A stretch of 64,000 nucleotides of DNA from the NCBI GenBank assembly GCA_051530055.1, contig CM121342.1:15748001-15812000 (forward strand), in the 5' to 3' direction. The notes beneath the pieces are model-generated. The model did no database searches. It worked only from the letters and a program-made list of their open reading frames with translations, and was not told where the DNA came from. The position numbers and the translations under genes are program-made. Positions 21,701 through 32,700 of this stretch are shown in pieces (position 1 is the stretch's first letter; every line of letters begins with the position of its first letter). The DNA comes from Neoechinorhynchus agilis. Lineage: Eukaryota > Acanthocephala.

Positions 21701-22973
21701 GGATATTGGGAGTTGAAGAGGTGGTGGTAAGAAGTGAGGTATTGTGCGCGTCCAAGGCATTTTTCGCTTCCGAGGGGCGAAGCGAAAATTTCCAGATTTG
21801 GTAGGGTGCGGAATAGTGGTTTTAGGCAGATGAGAGATGAGTGGTGGCAGGGATGAGAGTGGTTTAGGAGGTGTTAGTATACGAGGCGAGGGATGCTTAA
21901 TGTAGTCGTTGAAGGATGGTAGGGGTGTGTGTTTTTTACTAGAAGATCGAGGTACAGTAGACGAGGTGGTAGGTTTTGATGGGGCTAATGTTGAAACGTA
22001 ATCGTAGAAGGATGGGAGGGGTTCATGATTTTTTTCTAGCAGTTCGGGGTGCTAGAGAGGAGGTGGATGATTTAGATGAGGCCGAGGAGGAAGGGGGGTT
22101 CGGTTTTAATCGTGGCGCAGAGTGAGACGTAGAGTGCAGGGACGAGGGAAAAGGGGTATGAGAGATGATAGGAACGGAATTAAGGAGGGGAGAAGATTGT
22201 TGAAGAAAAGTCGAATTAGAGTGTGGAGAGGAGTCTTGTAGGGCGCCGACAGCAAAGGGTTGGTGGACAGTATTTAAAGAGTGAAGCGAGGGAGATGAGG
22301 AGGTTTGGGGTGGGGAAACTGAAGATGTAAGTGGTTGGGGTTTGTGATTGGTTAGTGTTTGAGTACTTATTGGGAAGGGCGTCAGTTCTATCTTTTCGAT
22401 GCTAAATGGCAAGATCCATTTGAGTCCGGAAAACGAATTGTGCATATAATTCAAGGAAAACATAAACCTTATTATGATGCTCAGAGTAAGCTCAAGATTC
22501 TCAGACTCTAAATGTTTTCTTCGTTAGATGATGTCGGAGATATAGTCGTGGCTTTTAACAGTCGTTTAATTGCAATGCCGGACGATATTTGGAAATTACA
22601 GAAAATTCATTACCATAATCGATACGCTCGATCCCATAGAATGATTCCTGCTTTTGAATTCCACGAAGATAACCCTACCGAGATTCTTAGAAACTGTGTT
22701 CGGAAGTTCGTTCGTTGTAATAATCTTCAGCGGTTCCATTTGGGTCGATTGCTTGTGTATTCGGACGATAATGTTCCCGAACACATTTTGGAAAATATAA
22801 ATTTTCAGCTACCCGGTAACCGGCGTGTTCCAAAGACCATCGATGATTATACGGAAAAAGATAAGTCAGAATTTCCTGTCGTATGTGAAATGCCGGAGGA
22901 ATTCACCTTGGATTTCATCGAAGAGGATCCAATGCTTCCGCTAGAACCAAAATATTACATTAAAGACTATTGA
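18717..22973 (+). CDS. MRPL13: mitochondrial ribosomal protein uL13m (three exons)
   Basis: Large-subunit mitochondrial ribosomal protein uL13m. Exons 18717-18782, 22386-22485 and 22528-22973 give 203 residues (the human protein has 178). Exon 1 ends ERYKQWLLYKH and exon 2 resumes FYLFDAKWQDPFESGKRI, matching the human QW..WYLLDGK segment. Exon 3 carries DVGDIVVAFNSRLIAM, RNCVRKFVRCNNLQRFHLGR, the LHLFPDE-like RLLVYSDDNVPEHI and the P-K-x-x-DDYT tail. The last intron is 42 bp; the first is 3.6 kb because a LINE lies in it antisense. Exon 1 rests on homology, phase and a GT donor, and is the least certain part. AG precedes the ATG directly. Confidence 0.9.
18835..22375 (-). mobile_element. CR1/jockey-group LINE, near full length but decayed, in MRPL13 intron 1
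   Basis: A minus-strand non-LTR retrotransposon. From its 5' end: a Ser/Pro-rich ORF1-like frame (down to 22023); then an apurinic endonuclease frame (21755-20724) with YSNIRSLLNKLDEL, VITETWLS, GGGISIFIR, GLYRPPSS and SSDHFSI; then reverse transcriptase pieces, including FAFRPNYSCSDALLCIYD near 20000, the palm segment VRLVQLDISRASESVDHSLL, and a degenerate catalytic box read as RADDLTVI near 19620. The 3' region continues to about 18835. The endonuclease frame is open for 343 codons, but the RT is split between frames, so the copy is inactive. Purine-rich on the plus strand, it stands out sharply from the flanking composition. Confidence 0.88.
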
Positions 22974-25069
22974 TCAGTTCAGAGTATTTTCTAGTCTAAC
23001 CAATTTCGGTGCATTTTTGAGTTTCCTTCATTTCTACCAAAAGCAAATCTGTCAATGCATCACGTTCATCAGCGCTGGAAAAACAAAATTAAGAATTCCA
23101 CGTCGCATTTTTAAATGATCTATACAGCATTTTATCAACGTCCAACTAATTCATCTTATTTTTAAAGATATTAACTTCCTATATAACAGTTCAGTTGACT
23201 GAAATCTTTTAACCGGACAGAAAACACAATAAATCAAATTTTACAATGCTGCACAGATTTGCTATCGAGAATCAGCAGTGCGATTCAGAAGGGGAATGCT
23301 GCATCCTCGAGGCAATGGAGGATAAAGGCGTTTTACGGCTCCCAACAGAACTTTTATAAATTTTTAACGTATTGCTATGTTATCCTGTTCATTGCAGTGA
23401 GTGAATCCCCTGATTAAAGGCTAAATTCCACAAAAACTATCAATTCCCACAACTGACACTTCTGTCAACTCTCCAATACTCCCCTTAATTTCGTCATATA
23501 AAGTCCTACGGCATCTCAAGAAATTACAACGAAATTCGTCCCCTCAATCCCAAGCTGGGCTCTTCGCTGCATAATCCCGAACTAAGAGACTCTTTTACCC
23601 TCATTATAAATCACAGCTTTTTATATGGCATCATCCTCTCATGTTTCAAAAATGCTAAAGTGATCCTTCTTCCGAAAAATGGACATCTGATTTCCATCTA
23701 ATCATTCCGTCCCATATCGATTCTGCCCGCTCTTTCAAAAATTGTCGAAAAATGTTTTAAACCTCGCCTTCTTTCACTTCTAAACAACAAATTATCGCCC
23801 CTACAATTCAGTTTCCGGCCCAAATTTTCGGTAACGGATGCCCTATTTTGCATTTACGACAAGATAATACGCAATCACGTCAATAATCTCTCCAACGCCA
23901 CCCGTCTCACTAAACTGGATTTGTGGAAAGCATTCGACTCCGTGGACCATTCACTCTTTCCCCGGGCTTGCTCCGATTTTGCTCTCAATTTAAGGCATAT
24001 CCGCTTGCTCGCGTCTCATCCTCACAATCGCAAGCAGTACATTCATTGCGAAACCTCACCAAACGTGTCACCACTTTTTTAATATTTTCTTAAATGAACT
24101 AAAGCCTCGCTCCCTCATAACCAGCCAACCTTTCCCTCTCGTTAACATCTAAAGAAATCATCTACATCAAGGATTTCTAACCTTCCAAATGGCATCCTAA
24201 GAGTAACCTCCCTCAGAATTCTGAGTACAAATTTCAATAAAATCTGAAATGGGGTTCGCGCATTACACTTTCCCTCAAACGCAATACTTTTAAAATGTAC
24301 TTCCTCAAACGTCTCTGCCATTTTAGGAGTTGATTCGCCCGATATTTAATTTTTTTCACTACGGCTCTATTTTACCCGCTCTCATCTACATCTATCCCAT
24401 CTTTTGCAACCTTTCCCAATCACAAACCCGTCGCCTTGAAACGTTTCATTAAAGCGTTGCACAGTTGGTTTTCTCCCTCTCACCGAATACCTTGATAAGA
24501 TTTTCAACTAAGAATCAAAACGCCTCTCAACCCTACCATCACAATTTTTACCACATTTCATTCCGATTTTCATACGAGCACAACACTCGCAATCCCAATT
24601 CCATTCACCATCCCTCTACCTCCGCTCTTTTTACCATGCTGCCCAACCTTCTCGGATACCATGACCCGAAATGAAACTGAGGAAAAATCCAACCGAACGA
24701 ACTACCAACGTTTCCACTTGATCTTGCCCGTAATCCACTCCGAAATCAACAGCCGCGTTCATTTGACCTATCAGAATTCGAGTGTTTATGAGATCCATGA
24801 AGTGCATGGCACCTCTTCTCTGGGCGTTGCCGAATAGACGAATGTTGATGAACGTGTTATTAAAAAGCGTAGCAATTAAATCACAGATAACTATCTACAT
24901 TGATCATGAAACGCATGACGGTTTACAAGATAATTTCTATTCTTACTTTTTGAATGCTATAAAAACTCACAAGTAAATCCTCGTTGCGATTGTAAGCTTT
25001 TCTAAAGTTGGTCCGAGACGCAAAAATAATAAATTTTTGTTCCCCAATGAAAAATACACAATTGTTTAA
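22974..25069 (+). mobile_element. LINE debris, same group, plus orientation (about 23640-24700)
   Basis: The plus-strand frames read PISILPALSKIVEKCFKP, SPLQFSFRPKFSVTDALFC and KLDLWKAFDSVDHSL, all landmarks of the CR1/jockey reverse transcriptase. Further on (24290-24690) is the C-terminal thumb and tail region, whose end (CCGATTTTCATACGAGCACA) recurs at about 60650. Many frame breaks are present. The flanks 22974-23640 and 24700-25069 show nothing else that I recognise. Confidence 0.7.
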
Positions 25070-26998
25070 TTAGTATCCAAATACAATCGATATATCTGTT
25101 TCATTGATGTTAACCCTTCCTAGAGATTTCATGGACATAAATGGGGCGTTGAAGAATTTATGGATCGGATTGTTCGAGATGTCAAGCCAAGTGAGACTTT
25201 GCAGTTGGGAAATGGCTTTGGAAGGAACTTCGTCGAGACCATTGCTGGCGAGATTAAGAAACAATAGAGATCGAAGACCCTTGAATGTATCCGGAGTGTC
25301 AAAGTCACGCAATTGATTATGACTGAGGTCTAAGGCCATAAGTTTATAAAATCGATTGAAAACATTGGGAACAATGTTTTGGATTTTGTTGAACTCTAAG
25401 CTCATGTACATGAGATATTCCATTCCATTAAGGTCATTGACATCGATTTTTGAAATCATATTATGACTTGCGTCCAATGATTCGACGCCTTTGTAAGTCA
25501 CAAATGTTTGCATGTCCTTTAAACTGGTCATTCCAACTGAAGATAAGTCCAATATTGATGAAGGTTCAATTGCGGTTCTTACAACACCGAGACCAAGGGT
25601 TGTTGCGATTGATTTTGGCAAAGAGCCGGCTCGTTGAGCAAAGAACATTAATGATCGACGAGCATTATTTTTGTCGAAAGTGATTGTTGAAAGGCCGTTG
25701 TTGTCAACTTTGAAATAACCAACTCTTTTCATATCACCTTCTCTGGCAACTAGCTCATTGATTTGATTTCCAGATATCGACAAGAAGCTCAAAAATTCAA
25801 TATTACGTAGTAGATTTGGATCGAAGTTCTTCAGGTGGTTGTTGGACAAACTGAGCACCTTAAGACTCTTGGTATTTTCAAGCAGATTGAACGGTAGCTC
25901 GAAAAGTTGGTTTCCGTCTAGTTCAAGAGTCCTTAGATTCGGCAACTCAAAAAAAGCGCGTTCATCGATCTTACTGATTTTATTCTGTGACAAATCCAGT
26001 CGCTTGAGATTGTGGTAGTTATGTAGATCGTAACCTTTCAGAGTCTCTATTTGGTTTCCTTTAAGAATAAGCGTTTCAAAGACGTCGTTTGTTACATCAT
26101 TTCCACGCGGAATTTCCGTCAATTGTGCACCAGGAACGCCGAAATGTTTGAGCTTTGGTATTTTAGTCAATAAATTTGAACCAATAGATCGCGTACTTCC
26201 TCCATGAACAACAAGTTTTGTTAATTGCCCAAACATAAAATTCGAATTCAATAGGTCTGCGAGGTTGCCAGAATAGTCTATTTCCAAAGATCGCAAATTG
26301 TTAAGCGTCATTTCAATTTTTTTTAATAGATTTCCATGCATGTTTATTTCCTTTAGTCCGGCTAAAGCAGAATCACCACTGATTTTGACATTCTCAATCA
26401 AATTGTTTGATAAGTCCAGAGTCTTCAAGCTCTTCATTTTACTGATAATTTCTACAGAGTCGTCTGTTAGTTTATTGTTTGAGAGAATTAAAGATTCCAA
26501 GCGCGGCAAATTCTGATCCATTTTTGAGCTTAACTGGTGTATATTATTCATTTTCAAATTAAGCTCAACGAGATTCTGGAATCCTTCAAATGCACCTTCC
26601 TCAATTATTTTAATCCCGAAGTCTTGAATTCGAAAATATTTTAGGTGTCGGAATTTATTCAACGTAGTTTTTGTTAGAGTAGTATGTTCATCAGAATATT
26701 TCCTTGGCATAATGAAAATTCTATCAATTTGTGGAATAATTAAGTTCAGATCACTTGGAATTGCATCTAAATAGGCTCCTTCGATACTAAGCGCTGTTTG
26801 ATTGATTTCCATATTTGCAAGAATTTCCAGGAGAGACTGTCCATCGATATCAGCACCACAATAAACGTAGGCTTCATACCCCATGGATCCGGAGATCAGC
26901 GCGCAATTGTGGTCGCCATTCGGACCACCGCTCGGCACCGACAGGGCAAGGGAAAATGCGAGCAAACTCGAGAGAAGAACGAAGAGTTTCGAGAGCAT
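25070..26998 (-). CDS. secreted leucine-rich-repeat protein, single exon
   Basis: An intronless frame of 642 residues. It begins MLSKLFVLLSSLLAFSLALS, a clear signal peptide. The mature part has a short Cys-containing cap (CALISGSMGYEAYVYC) and then about 18-20 leucine-rich repeats (for example LKTLDLSNNLIENV, LKRLDLSQNKISKI, LMALDLSHNQLRDF) up to the C terminus. There is no transmembrane helix or GPI-like tail, so it is predicted to be secreted. The start at 26998 is chosen because it is the first ATG downstream of a TATAAATA at 27040-27033; the longer frame would begin upstream of the TATA box at a non-ATG codon. Single-exon structure contrasts with most neighbours. The family is a general extracellular LRR; ligand and role are unknown. 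Confidence 0.9.
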   Translation of the reverse strand: MLSKLFVLLSSLLAFSLALSVPSGGPNGDHNCALISGSMGYEAYVYCGADIDGQSLLEILANMEINQTALSIEGAYLDAIPSDLNLIIPQIDRIFIMPRKYSDEHTTLTKTTLNKFRHLKYFRIQDFGIKIIEEGAFEGFQNLVELNLKMNNIHQLSSKMDQNLPRLESLILSNNKLTDDSVEIISKMKSLKTLDLSNNLIENVKISGDSALAGLKEINMHGNLLKKIEMTLNNLRSLEIDYSGNLADLLNSNFMFGQLTKLVVHGGSTRSIGSNLLTKIPKLKHFGVPGAQLTEIPRGNDVTNDVFETLILKGNQIETLKGYDLHNYHNLKRLDLSQNKISKIDERAFFELPNLRTLELDGNQLFELPFNLLENTKSLKVLSLSNNHLKNFDPNLLRNIEFLSFLSISGNQINELVAREGDMKRVGYFKVDNNGLSTITFDKNNARRSLMFFAQRAGSLPKSIATTLGLGVVRTAIEPSSILDLSSVGMTSLKDMQTFVTYKGVESLDASHNMISKIDVNDLNGMEYLMYMSLEFNKIQNIVPNVFNRFYKLMALDLSHNQLRDFDTPDTFKGLRSLLFLNLASNGLDEVPSKAISQLQSLTWLDISNNPIHKFFNAPFMSMKSLGRVNINETDISIVFGY

Positions 26999-27032
26999 TG
27001 TAAGAATGATTTTACTGTGAAGCCTCGGTGAA

Positions 27033-27040
27033 TATTTATA
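27033..27040 (-). promoter_or_regulatory. TATA box of the LRR gene
   Basis: TATAAATA on the minus strand, 35 to 42 bp upstream of the ATG at 26998. With usual TATA-to-start spacing, transcription would begin about 10 nt before the ATG, giving a very short leader. Confidence 0.65.
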
Positions 27041-27043
27041 CAC

Positions 27044-28939
27044 TTTTCCAACGGTTAGCTATGCCCAAAAACTGTCAAATCGTGGTGCATTTTAAAACGA
27101 GTGAAACGCTTGGAACACACTATGATAAAACCTCTAGACCGTTGATGGACGCTTGTGGTCTACGGTTCTTTAGCTTAAAAATACTTGACAAGCTGTCTTT
27201 TTGTCATAAAGGGATTTTGTTACAAGTGGACAGATTTTTGTGGAGACTTTTTTGCGTGCTTGAAGGCATATAAAATCCATAAAGTCTAATCACAAGGCAT
27301 TAAATTTTGTTTTGCTTTATTTGAAACTTTTCGATTTGAACAAATGTAAAAGGATCATTTAAGGGTTCAGCTCTACGTCAAATGGAGAATCGAGCATCCT
27401 GCAAAACAATAAGGACCCAAAGGTACATGGTTCTAATTCTTGTTATCTAACAAACAAATAAACGTGTTATTATTACTTCAGTATGATCTTTTCTTATCGA
27501 TTAAATCTTTGATTTTGTTATTGGATTGATTATTAAGCCGATTTTATGGAAAATTTGGATGTTGGTATTATATTTCATCGTTAAAATACGAGTCTTCGGA
27601 GTCTCAAACTCGTGGATTGATACAAATAAGGGCGTCAATTGTCGAGTAGTGTTTAAATATTATTGCATTTACTCAAAAATTCCCTATAGATAAGAAGTAA
27701 TTTCTTGTGCCTTGTCGATCACTCGTTCAGCCACTACGCTAAACTTTGGATGCTCGGCACCAGTTTCTCAACACTTTTTAGTTCAGATTGTTTTATTGTA
27801 CGATAACAATTTATAAGCAGCAAATCCATTTATCCGCGAACAATTACTTGATTTCCTTTCCCGAGCAATTATGCCTGAATTATACCCATGCGTACCCTAA
27901 ATTCGTAAATAACCTTTTTAGTAGAAAATATCATTATTGAAGAGACTTCATGAAAAAGGCCCACCGCATAGATCGTTGCAAACAATCGTTAACTGAAGAA
28001 ACAATTACGATTCTATTATACGTACGTTTAATTTTTAATCAATGAAAGCCTCTTTTAGGTGGATTTACGGCGACGCAAAACTTTGGCCATTGAAAACATT
28101 GAAACCATGAAGAGCAAATACGACAACCTTTTCATCCTGGGCTTAAGTGTTTTTTAATTCTAATAAAATAACAAACAAAATTTTAAAGGGTTCGATCTCT
28201 TCATTCCTAAAAGAAATTTGATGCTTACTATCGCAGTTAATCTTTCTAAATTATTTCACTTTTCTGGGCTTGCCGGTTTCAATAGCTTGAAAGTGAATAA
28301 TAATTATTAATTCGGGTTCATCGTAGAATACAAAGAAACTTTCGTTTTAAAATATTATAATACCAAGCTTGTCTTTGGTATGTAACATCTCGTATTGTCT
28401 GCTTGGCATGCCGATAAGCAAAACGTCGATTTAGACATTTATATGCAACTAAAAATAAATTATGAACAATTAAATGCAACTGTTTTGGTAATATCAATAA
28501 ATATCTGCTTGTTTACGAATTCACCGTTTTGAAAAAACTTACAAGCAATGTCTGAGGAGGAACAGTAAATCAATCAATATCGGCGAGGTTAAGAGTAAAG
28601 TTGCCAGAATAATTAATAGTTATCTACTCTTTATAATTCAGCAAATGATCCTTGATAGAACAATAGATTTTGTCTAAGGTTTATGGTACAGCTCGACTGT
28701 CAGCTCATCTGCTATCATTGAACACAAATAAGTTGATAATCTCTCGTAGATCAAAGCGCTCCCTCGTCAACATCTATTCTCTGCTCAAATCAATGAACAG
28801 TTAATGAGAAACAGCCAAGTATTCCACTTTTATTGATGTTGCACTAAAGAAGTGCTTTGAACGAGTTACTGAAACTCTAAGAGGTTTATTTATTGAAGCG
28901 ATGAGCGCAGTTAAGGATATATAAGCGGAGGCTATTCAG
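27044..28939. other. intergenic; small exon-like pieces at about 27950-28160, LINE-tail scrap near 27420
   Basis: No complete gene. At 27420-27480 AAGGTACATGGTTCT and GTGTTATTATT resemble sequence that follows the LINE tail at 60920. A start at 27950 (MKKAHRIDRCKQSLTEETIT) and a possible exon after CTCTTTTAG near 28062 (VDLRRRKTLAIENIETMKSK) look protein-like, but the intron would be only about 37 bp. I leave it unassigned. Confidence 0.3.
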
Positions 28940-30057
28940 TGCGAAATTGAAGCTCTTAACAGTGAACAGTTGGTCGAAGTCAGAAAGTACAAAGGGAAAA
29001 AAGCTAACGGTTCAAGGAAGCAGACACAGGTTTCAAAGGGAAAGGGAATACTATCTTGGTAGATGTCATCAGTATACCAAACTCAAAAGAAGACTAGTTG
29101 GAAACGAGTGGTGCACAAAAGACTGCAAATATTTCAACAATTACTAGGGAACTTGGTACCACCCTTAGAGTATATTCAGCCTGTAGTACTTAATGACTCT
29201 AAAATTACTGTGGAGTATGATATTGTGACTGGGACAAAAGGTAACGATGGGAAAAGCGAAAGGAATTCAGCTGAAGTAACTACTAAGAAAGCTACAGTTC
29301 AACAAAAGGCCGAAGAATCCTCTGAACGAGTAGGAACAAGAGCAAAGGGAGGAACAAATAACTATAAGGTTATAAAGTTGACACCAACACCATCAAAATC
29401 AGTCAACCATCCGATTCATTTCTCTAATGATACGCCTTCTCCACCCCCATCATTTCTCGTTGCTCTGAATCCGGCCCATCGTATCATGACCACCTCCCTC
29501 AAGGATATAAATCGCACCATTTTTATTTCTGGCATGCCAGAAGCCCCTGCTACAAGTCCTGTCGCCGCTGATGCACACCACCGCCACCAAATTCTTCGTA
29601 TCGGTCAACTAATTTTCCCGACGTCAATCACTCATCCCAACTCAAAATTACGATTCGCTCCCGGACTTCTCTCTTTGGGGTAATCAATCGTTCTATATCG
29701 GCATCTTTTAACGATTCTTTCCTCAATCCATCACCCGCGACGAACAATTTAACCTCAATGTCCCACGTTCCCCTCGGTTTGCCAAAATCCAAAATTCACT
29801 TCCTCACCGTAATCTACTCCAATATTCGTAGCCATACCGAGAGGACCGTCACGGGATCTCAATTTACGTACGTCAATCGCTACCATACTCTTTATCGCTC
29901 ATAGGCTATCTACAAAACCCCGATCAGCTCCTTGCTGGCGTCTATCGCCCTCCTGCCTCACGTCCTGAATTCTCTTTGCTCCAACTTGATTCTATGATCG
30001 AGCTCATAAACTCCACAAATTCGCACCATTTCTTAATTGCAGGAGATTTTAAGCTGA
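28940..30057 (+). mobile_element. LINE 5' fragment, interrupted by the Penelope-like element
   Basis: A plus-strand frame (29063-29683) rich in Ser, Thr, Pro and Lys resembles the ORF1-like leader of the LINE in MRPL13. Further on, LLAGVYRPPASRPEFSLLQ and HHFLIAGDFKL are the endonuclease landmarks (GxYRPP, GDFN). The fragment stops abruptly at about 30057, where the 3' end of the Penelope-like element begins. Frame breaks are present. Confidence 0.7.
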
Positions 30058-31455
30058 TTGAAGGCCTCTTTATTGTGTATCCTCATGTATATGGTTTTTG
30101 ATTTTTTGGACGTTGAGGGACACACACAATCTTTTATTGAATCCGATATTTCGGCGCCTCACGCCTTCTTCAGGTTCCTTGATACTCTAAAACACACAAA
30201 GGGAGTTCACAAGAGGTCCATGCTCCCTGTCAATTCGTCTCGGCGGTTCAGGTTTTCCCGTTCGCAGCCGAGATCCCCACTTGCACCCGACCGCACTACC
30301 CAATAACGGTTCATCAGCAGGGCTTCCGAGATAGAGAGTTCAATGGGATCTGATGCCCGATAAAGAACCCCAACGTCAAAAACAGGGCTGGCTCCCTCGT
30401 GGCGGGTAGCGAAGTGGGTGCCCCAGGGCGTTGATGCGTACGCTGGACTGGTCGGATTGCGTGCATTACGCACGTGTTCAGTGATGCGTTCACGCAGTGT
30501 TCGCTCTGTTTTCCCGACATAATTGCAGGAACGTCCTTCATCCTTACAGTTCCTGCAGGTGATCTCGTAGACGACGCTGCTTGAGAAGCAATCGCTTTTT
30601 GCCCCAGCATTCCTCGGGCAGTGCTTGCACATCAGACAGGCCTTTGGGCAAATCCTCGTATCTTCGTGATGCATTGTCCGCATTAGCATCCGCTTTAGCG
30701 ACGGATTTGTCCTGTGCACTACTCGTGCTTCAATGCCGCAGTCACGTATGGCCTTCTTGACGTTCCAAGTAAAATGTTCGGACACGTACGGGATTCGAAG
30801 AAGAGGAAGATCGTTTTTCCGGTTTCGACTTCCAACTGGTCGTTCCATTCTTTGCATCATCCTCTTAAGATCCAGCTTCGAATAGCCATTCTTTTCGAAC
30901 AATTCACAGACCCGTTCCTCCGCTTCCTTCCTTACGAGAGCCGTCGACGAACACATTTGTGCCGTTCTAAGCATTTCTCCGAAGATTGCTTGTTTCACAG
31001 CCCATGGGTGGTGCGATCGTCGATGCAGGACAATATCCTTCTTGCACGGTTTCCTGAACCAGTTGTGTTCGGCAGGATTGTCTGCTTTTAGCTTTATGTT
31101 CAGGAAGGGCAGGTAGTCACGTGGTTGATCTCGCGTAACCTGAATATGACCATTCGGATCCATCGAATTGAGGCTTTGCTCGATTATATCAACCTCACAA
31201 TCCTGTCGGTAGGTCAGCAACACATCATCTACGTATCGGAGATATAATTGACTCGACGACAATTGTGGGTAGATGTGATGCCTTTCCAACCCATCAAGGA
31301 AAGTGCAAGCTAATATGGGAGCTAGGCAGTTGCCCATCGCGAGACCACGGACTTGCCTGTATAGCCGACCGCTGAAGGGAGGAAACCCACTGATGAGTCC
31401 CGCCTCCTGGAGGTATCTGAGGATCCGGAGGAATGTACAAACTCTTAACCGACAT
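30058..31455 (-). mobile_element. Penelope-like element, 3' part with RT and GIY-YIG endonuclease
   Basis: One uninterrupted minus-strand frame runs from about 31450 to 30207. It begins inside the reverse transcriptase (LQEAGLISGFPPFSG, then GLAMGNCLAP), shows the catalytic box RYVDDVLL, and ends with a Cys-containing linker (CMLCKHCP; YEITCRNC) and a GIY-YIG nuclease (CNYVGKTERTLRERITEH). This is the Penelope order and distinguishes it from LINEs and LTR elements. The ATG at 31337 is an internal methionine. Between 30207 and 30058 lies a terminal region with TCCGATATTTCGGCG and CTTCTTCAGG, typical of Penelope ends. The N-terminal RT part is missing, so this is a 5'-truncated copy with no break in what remains. 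It interrupts a LINE fragment. Confidence 0.9.
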
Positions 31456-31593
31456 TAGAGACTATGTGGTTATATCACTTCTCTGATGTAATTGGTTTGG
31501 CTTTATGCCTAAATAAAATAAGCCGGACAAGAAAAGGATTGACTAAAATTGAATGATGATAACATACCGGCTTGCCAGTAAAACTTAAAATAG
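31368..31593. repeat. Penelope-derived segment, copy 1 (joined to the element)
   Basis: About 226 bp that starts within the RT frame (ACCGCTGAAGGGAGGAAAC on the plus strand) and continues past the frame to CAGTAAAACTTAAAATAG. The same segment recurs at 31749-31971 and 32834-33020 at high identity. Confidence 0.75.
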
Positions 31594-31652
31594 AACACAG
31601 CGCTCACCCTGAGTCGATAAACTGGCTGAGTTTGACATTTCGTAGTTGTGTC

Positions 31653-31730
31653 GAGGTGGCCAAGTGGACTGATGCCCGTGATCCCGATTAGGGGTCAAGT
31701 GGTTCGAATCCGTTACCACCAATGGCGCAC
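31653..31730 (+). repeat. tRNA-like head with A and B boxes
   Basis: TGGCCAAGTGG (31657-31667) fits a Pol III A box of the Leu/Ser type, and GGTTCGAATCC (31701-31711) is a perfect B box, 44 bases apart. A T-arm (AGTGG, loop TTCGAAT, CCGTT) can form, but the acceptor arms do not pair, so it is not a functional tRNA. It is followed by a 19-bp linker and Penelope-derived sequence, as in a SINE head. Confidence 0.6.
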
Positions 31731-31748
31731 AGCCAAAGGGGACGAAAT

Positions 31749-31971
31749 ACCGCTGAAGGGAGGAAACTCACTGATGAGTCCCGCTTCCTGGAGGTATCTG
31801 AGGATCCGGAGGAATGTAACTCTTAACCGTGCATTAGAGACTATGTGGTTATATCACTTCTCTGATGTAATTGGTTTGGCTTTTATGCCTAAAAATAAGC
31901 CGGACAAGAAAGGGATAGACTAAAATTTAATGATGATAACAATACCGGCTTGCCAGTAAAACTTAAAATAG
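31749..31971. repeat. Penelope-derived segment, copy 2, behind a tRNA-like head
   Basis: Near identical to 31368-31593. Its left flank GCACAGCCAAAGGGGACGA (31727-31745) is also found before copy 3, so flank and segment travel together as one repeat family. Confidence 0.75.
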
Positions 31972-31972
31972 A

Positions 31973-32700
31973 TGTCCTCAACAGTCGAAGGAGCTCAACG
32001 CATGCTAAATAGACCGTGCAAGAGGGCGAGTATGATTGGTCTGAACATCAACTCGAAGAAGGCGGAATTCCTGACCATTCCGCATGTCGTGCATGCAGTC
32101 TCTGGCGAAGGGTCGAATGGCGTTGGGCAATTAAAACAGATAGAGCGGTATGTCTATCTGGGAGCTGTCGTTCCTGAGGTGAGTGCGGATGTCAGCCGAA
32201 GGAGAGCTATAGCTTGGAGAGCAATGGGGCAACTTAAACAACTGTTTGACAGCGTCTTTGCCAGACGAACTCCGTTCGAAGCTGTTTAGGGCTCTAATTG
32301 AGAGCATTCTCTACTACAATGCAGAGACCCTGGACACTGTCAACAGCGGCGACGAGGCAGTTGGATCAAAATCATTCATCTCTCTTACGTGCGGCGTTCA
32401 AGGTCAGATGGCCAGATAAAGTGACCAACAAAGCACTGTATAAGAGAGCCGGAGTCCAACCGCACAGTGAATATTTGCGCCGCAGACGACTGCAGTTCAC
32501 GGGCAATATAATTCGGTCCGAGGCATCTTGCCCACAGGTCGTGCAACAGTTCCTTTTCTGGAAGCCAGCGACATTGTATTGCAAAGGCAAAGGGAACTGT
32601 CGTACATACGATGACCTGATTTTAAGAGGCGCGAATTGCCCGCATAACAGGTCTGCTGTTGTGTATTTTAGATCCCTTGCGGAGTCTAATTCTATTTGAC
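31973..32700 (+). mobile_element. RTE-like LINE, 3' coding fragment
   Basis: Plus-strand frames contain GLNINSKKAEFLTI, YVYLGAVVPEVSADVSRR, AMGQLKQLF, RALIESILYYNAETL and then KVTNKALYKRAGVQPHSEYL with RRRRLQFTGNIIRSE. This is the conserved region after the palm of many invertebrate non-LTR retrotransposons (K-T-E-F, YLG, LLYGAETW, RRLRFAGH). Frame changes near 32290 and 32390 show decay. It sits directly between copies 2 and 3 of the Penelope-derived segment. Confidence 0.75.

Noticed and set aside
22023-22463. The minus-strand Ser/Pro-rich frame read as a host gene reaching 22463.
   Set aside because: Its first part is the antisense of an MRPL13 exon; only the part left of about 22375 belongs to the LINE.
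31650-31730. A functional tRNA-Ser or tRNA-Leu gene.
   Set aside because: A and B boxes are good, but the acceptor arms do not pair and the anticodon arm is unclear, so it is called a tRNA-like head only.
31738-31780. Hammerhead-ribozyme-like core (GGGGACGAAA with CTGATGAGTCCC), attractive because Penelope elements can carry hammerheads.
   Set aside because: The CTGATGAG segment is the antisense of RT coding sequence (LQEAGLIS), stems I and III cannot be formed around a cleavage site, and copy 3 lacks GAAA.
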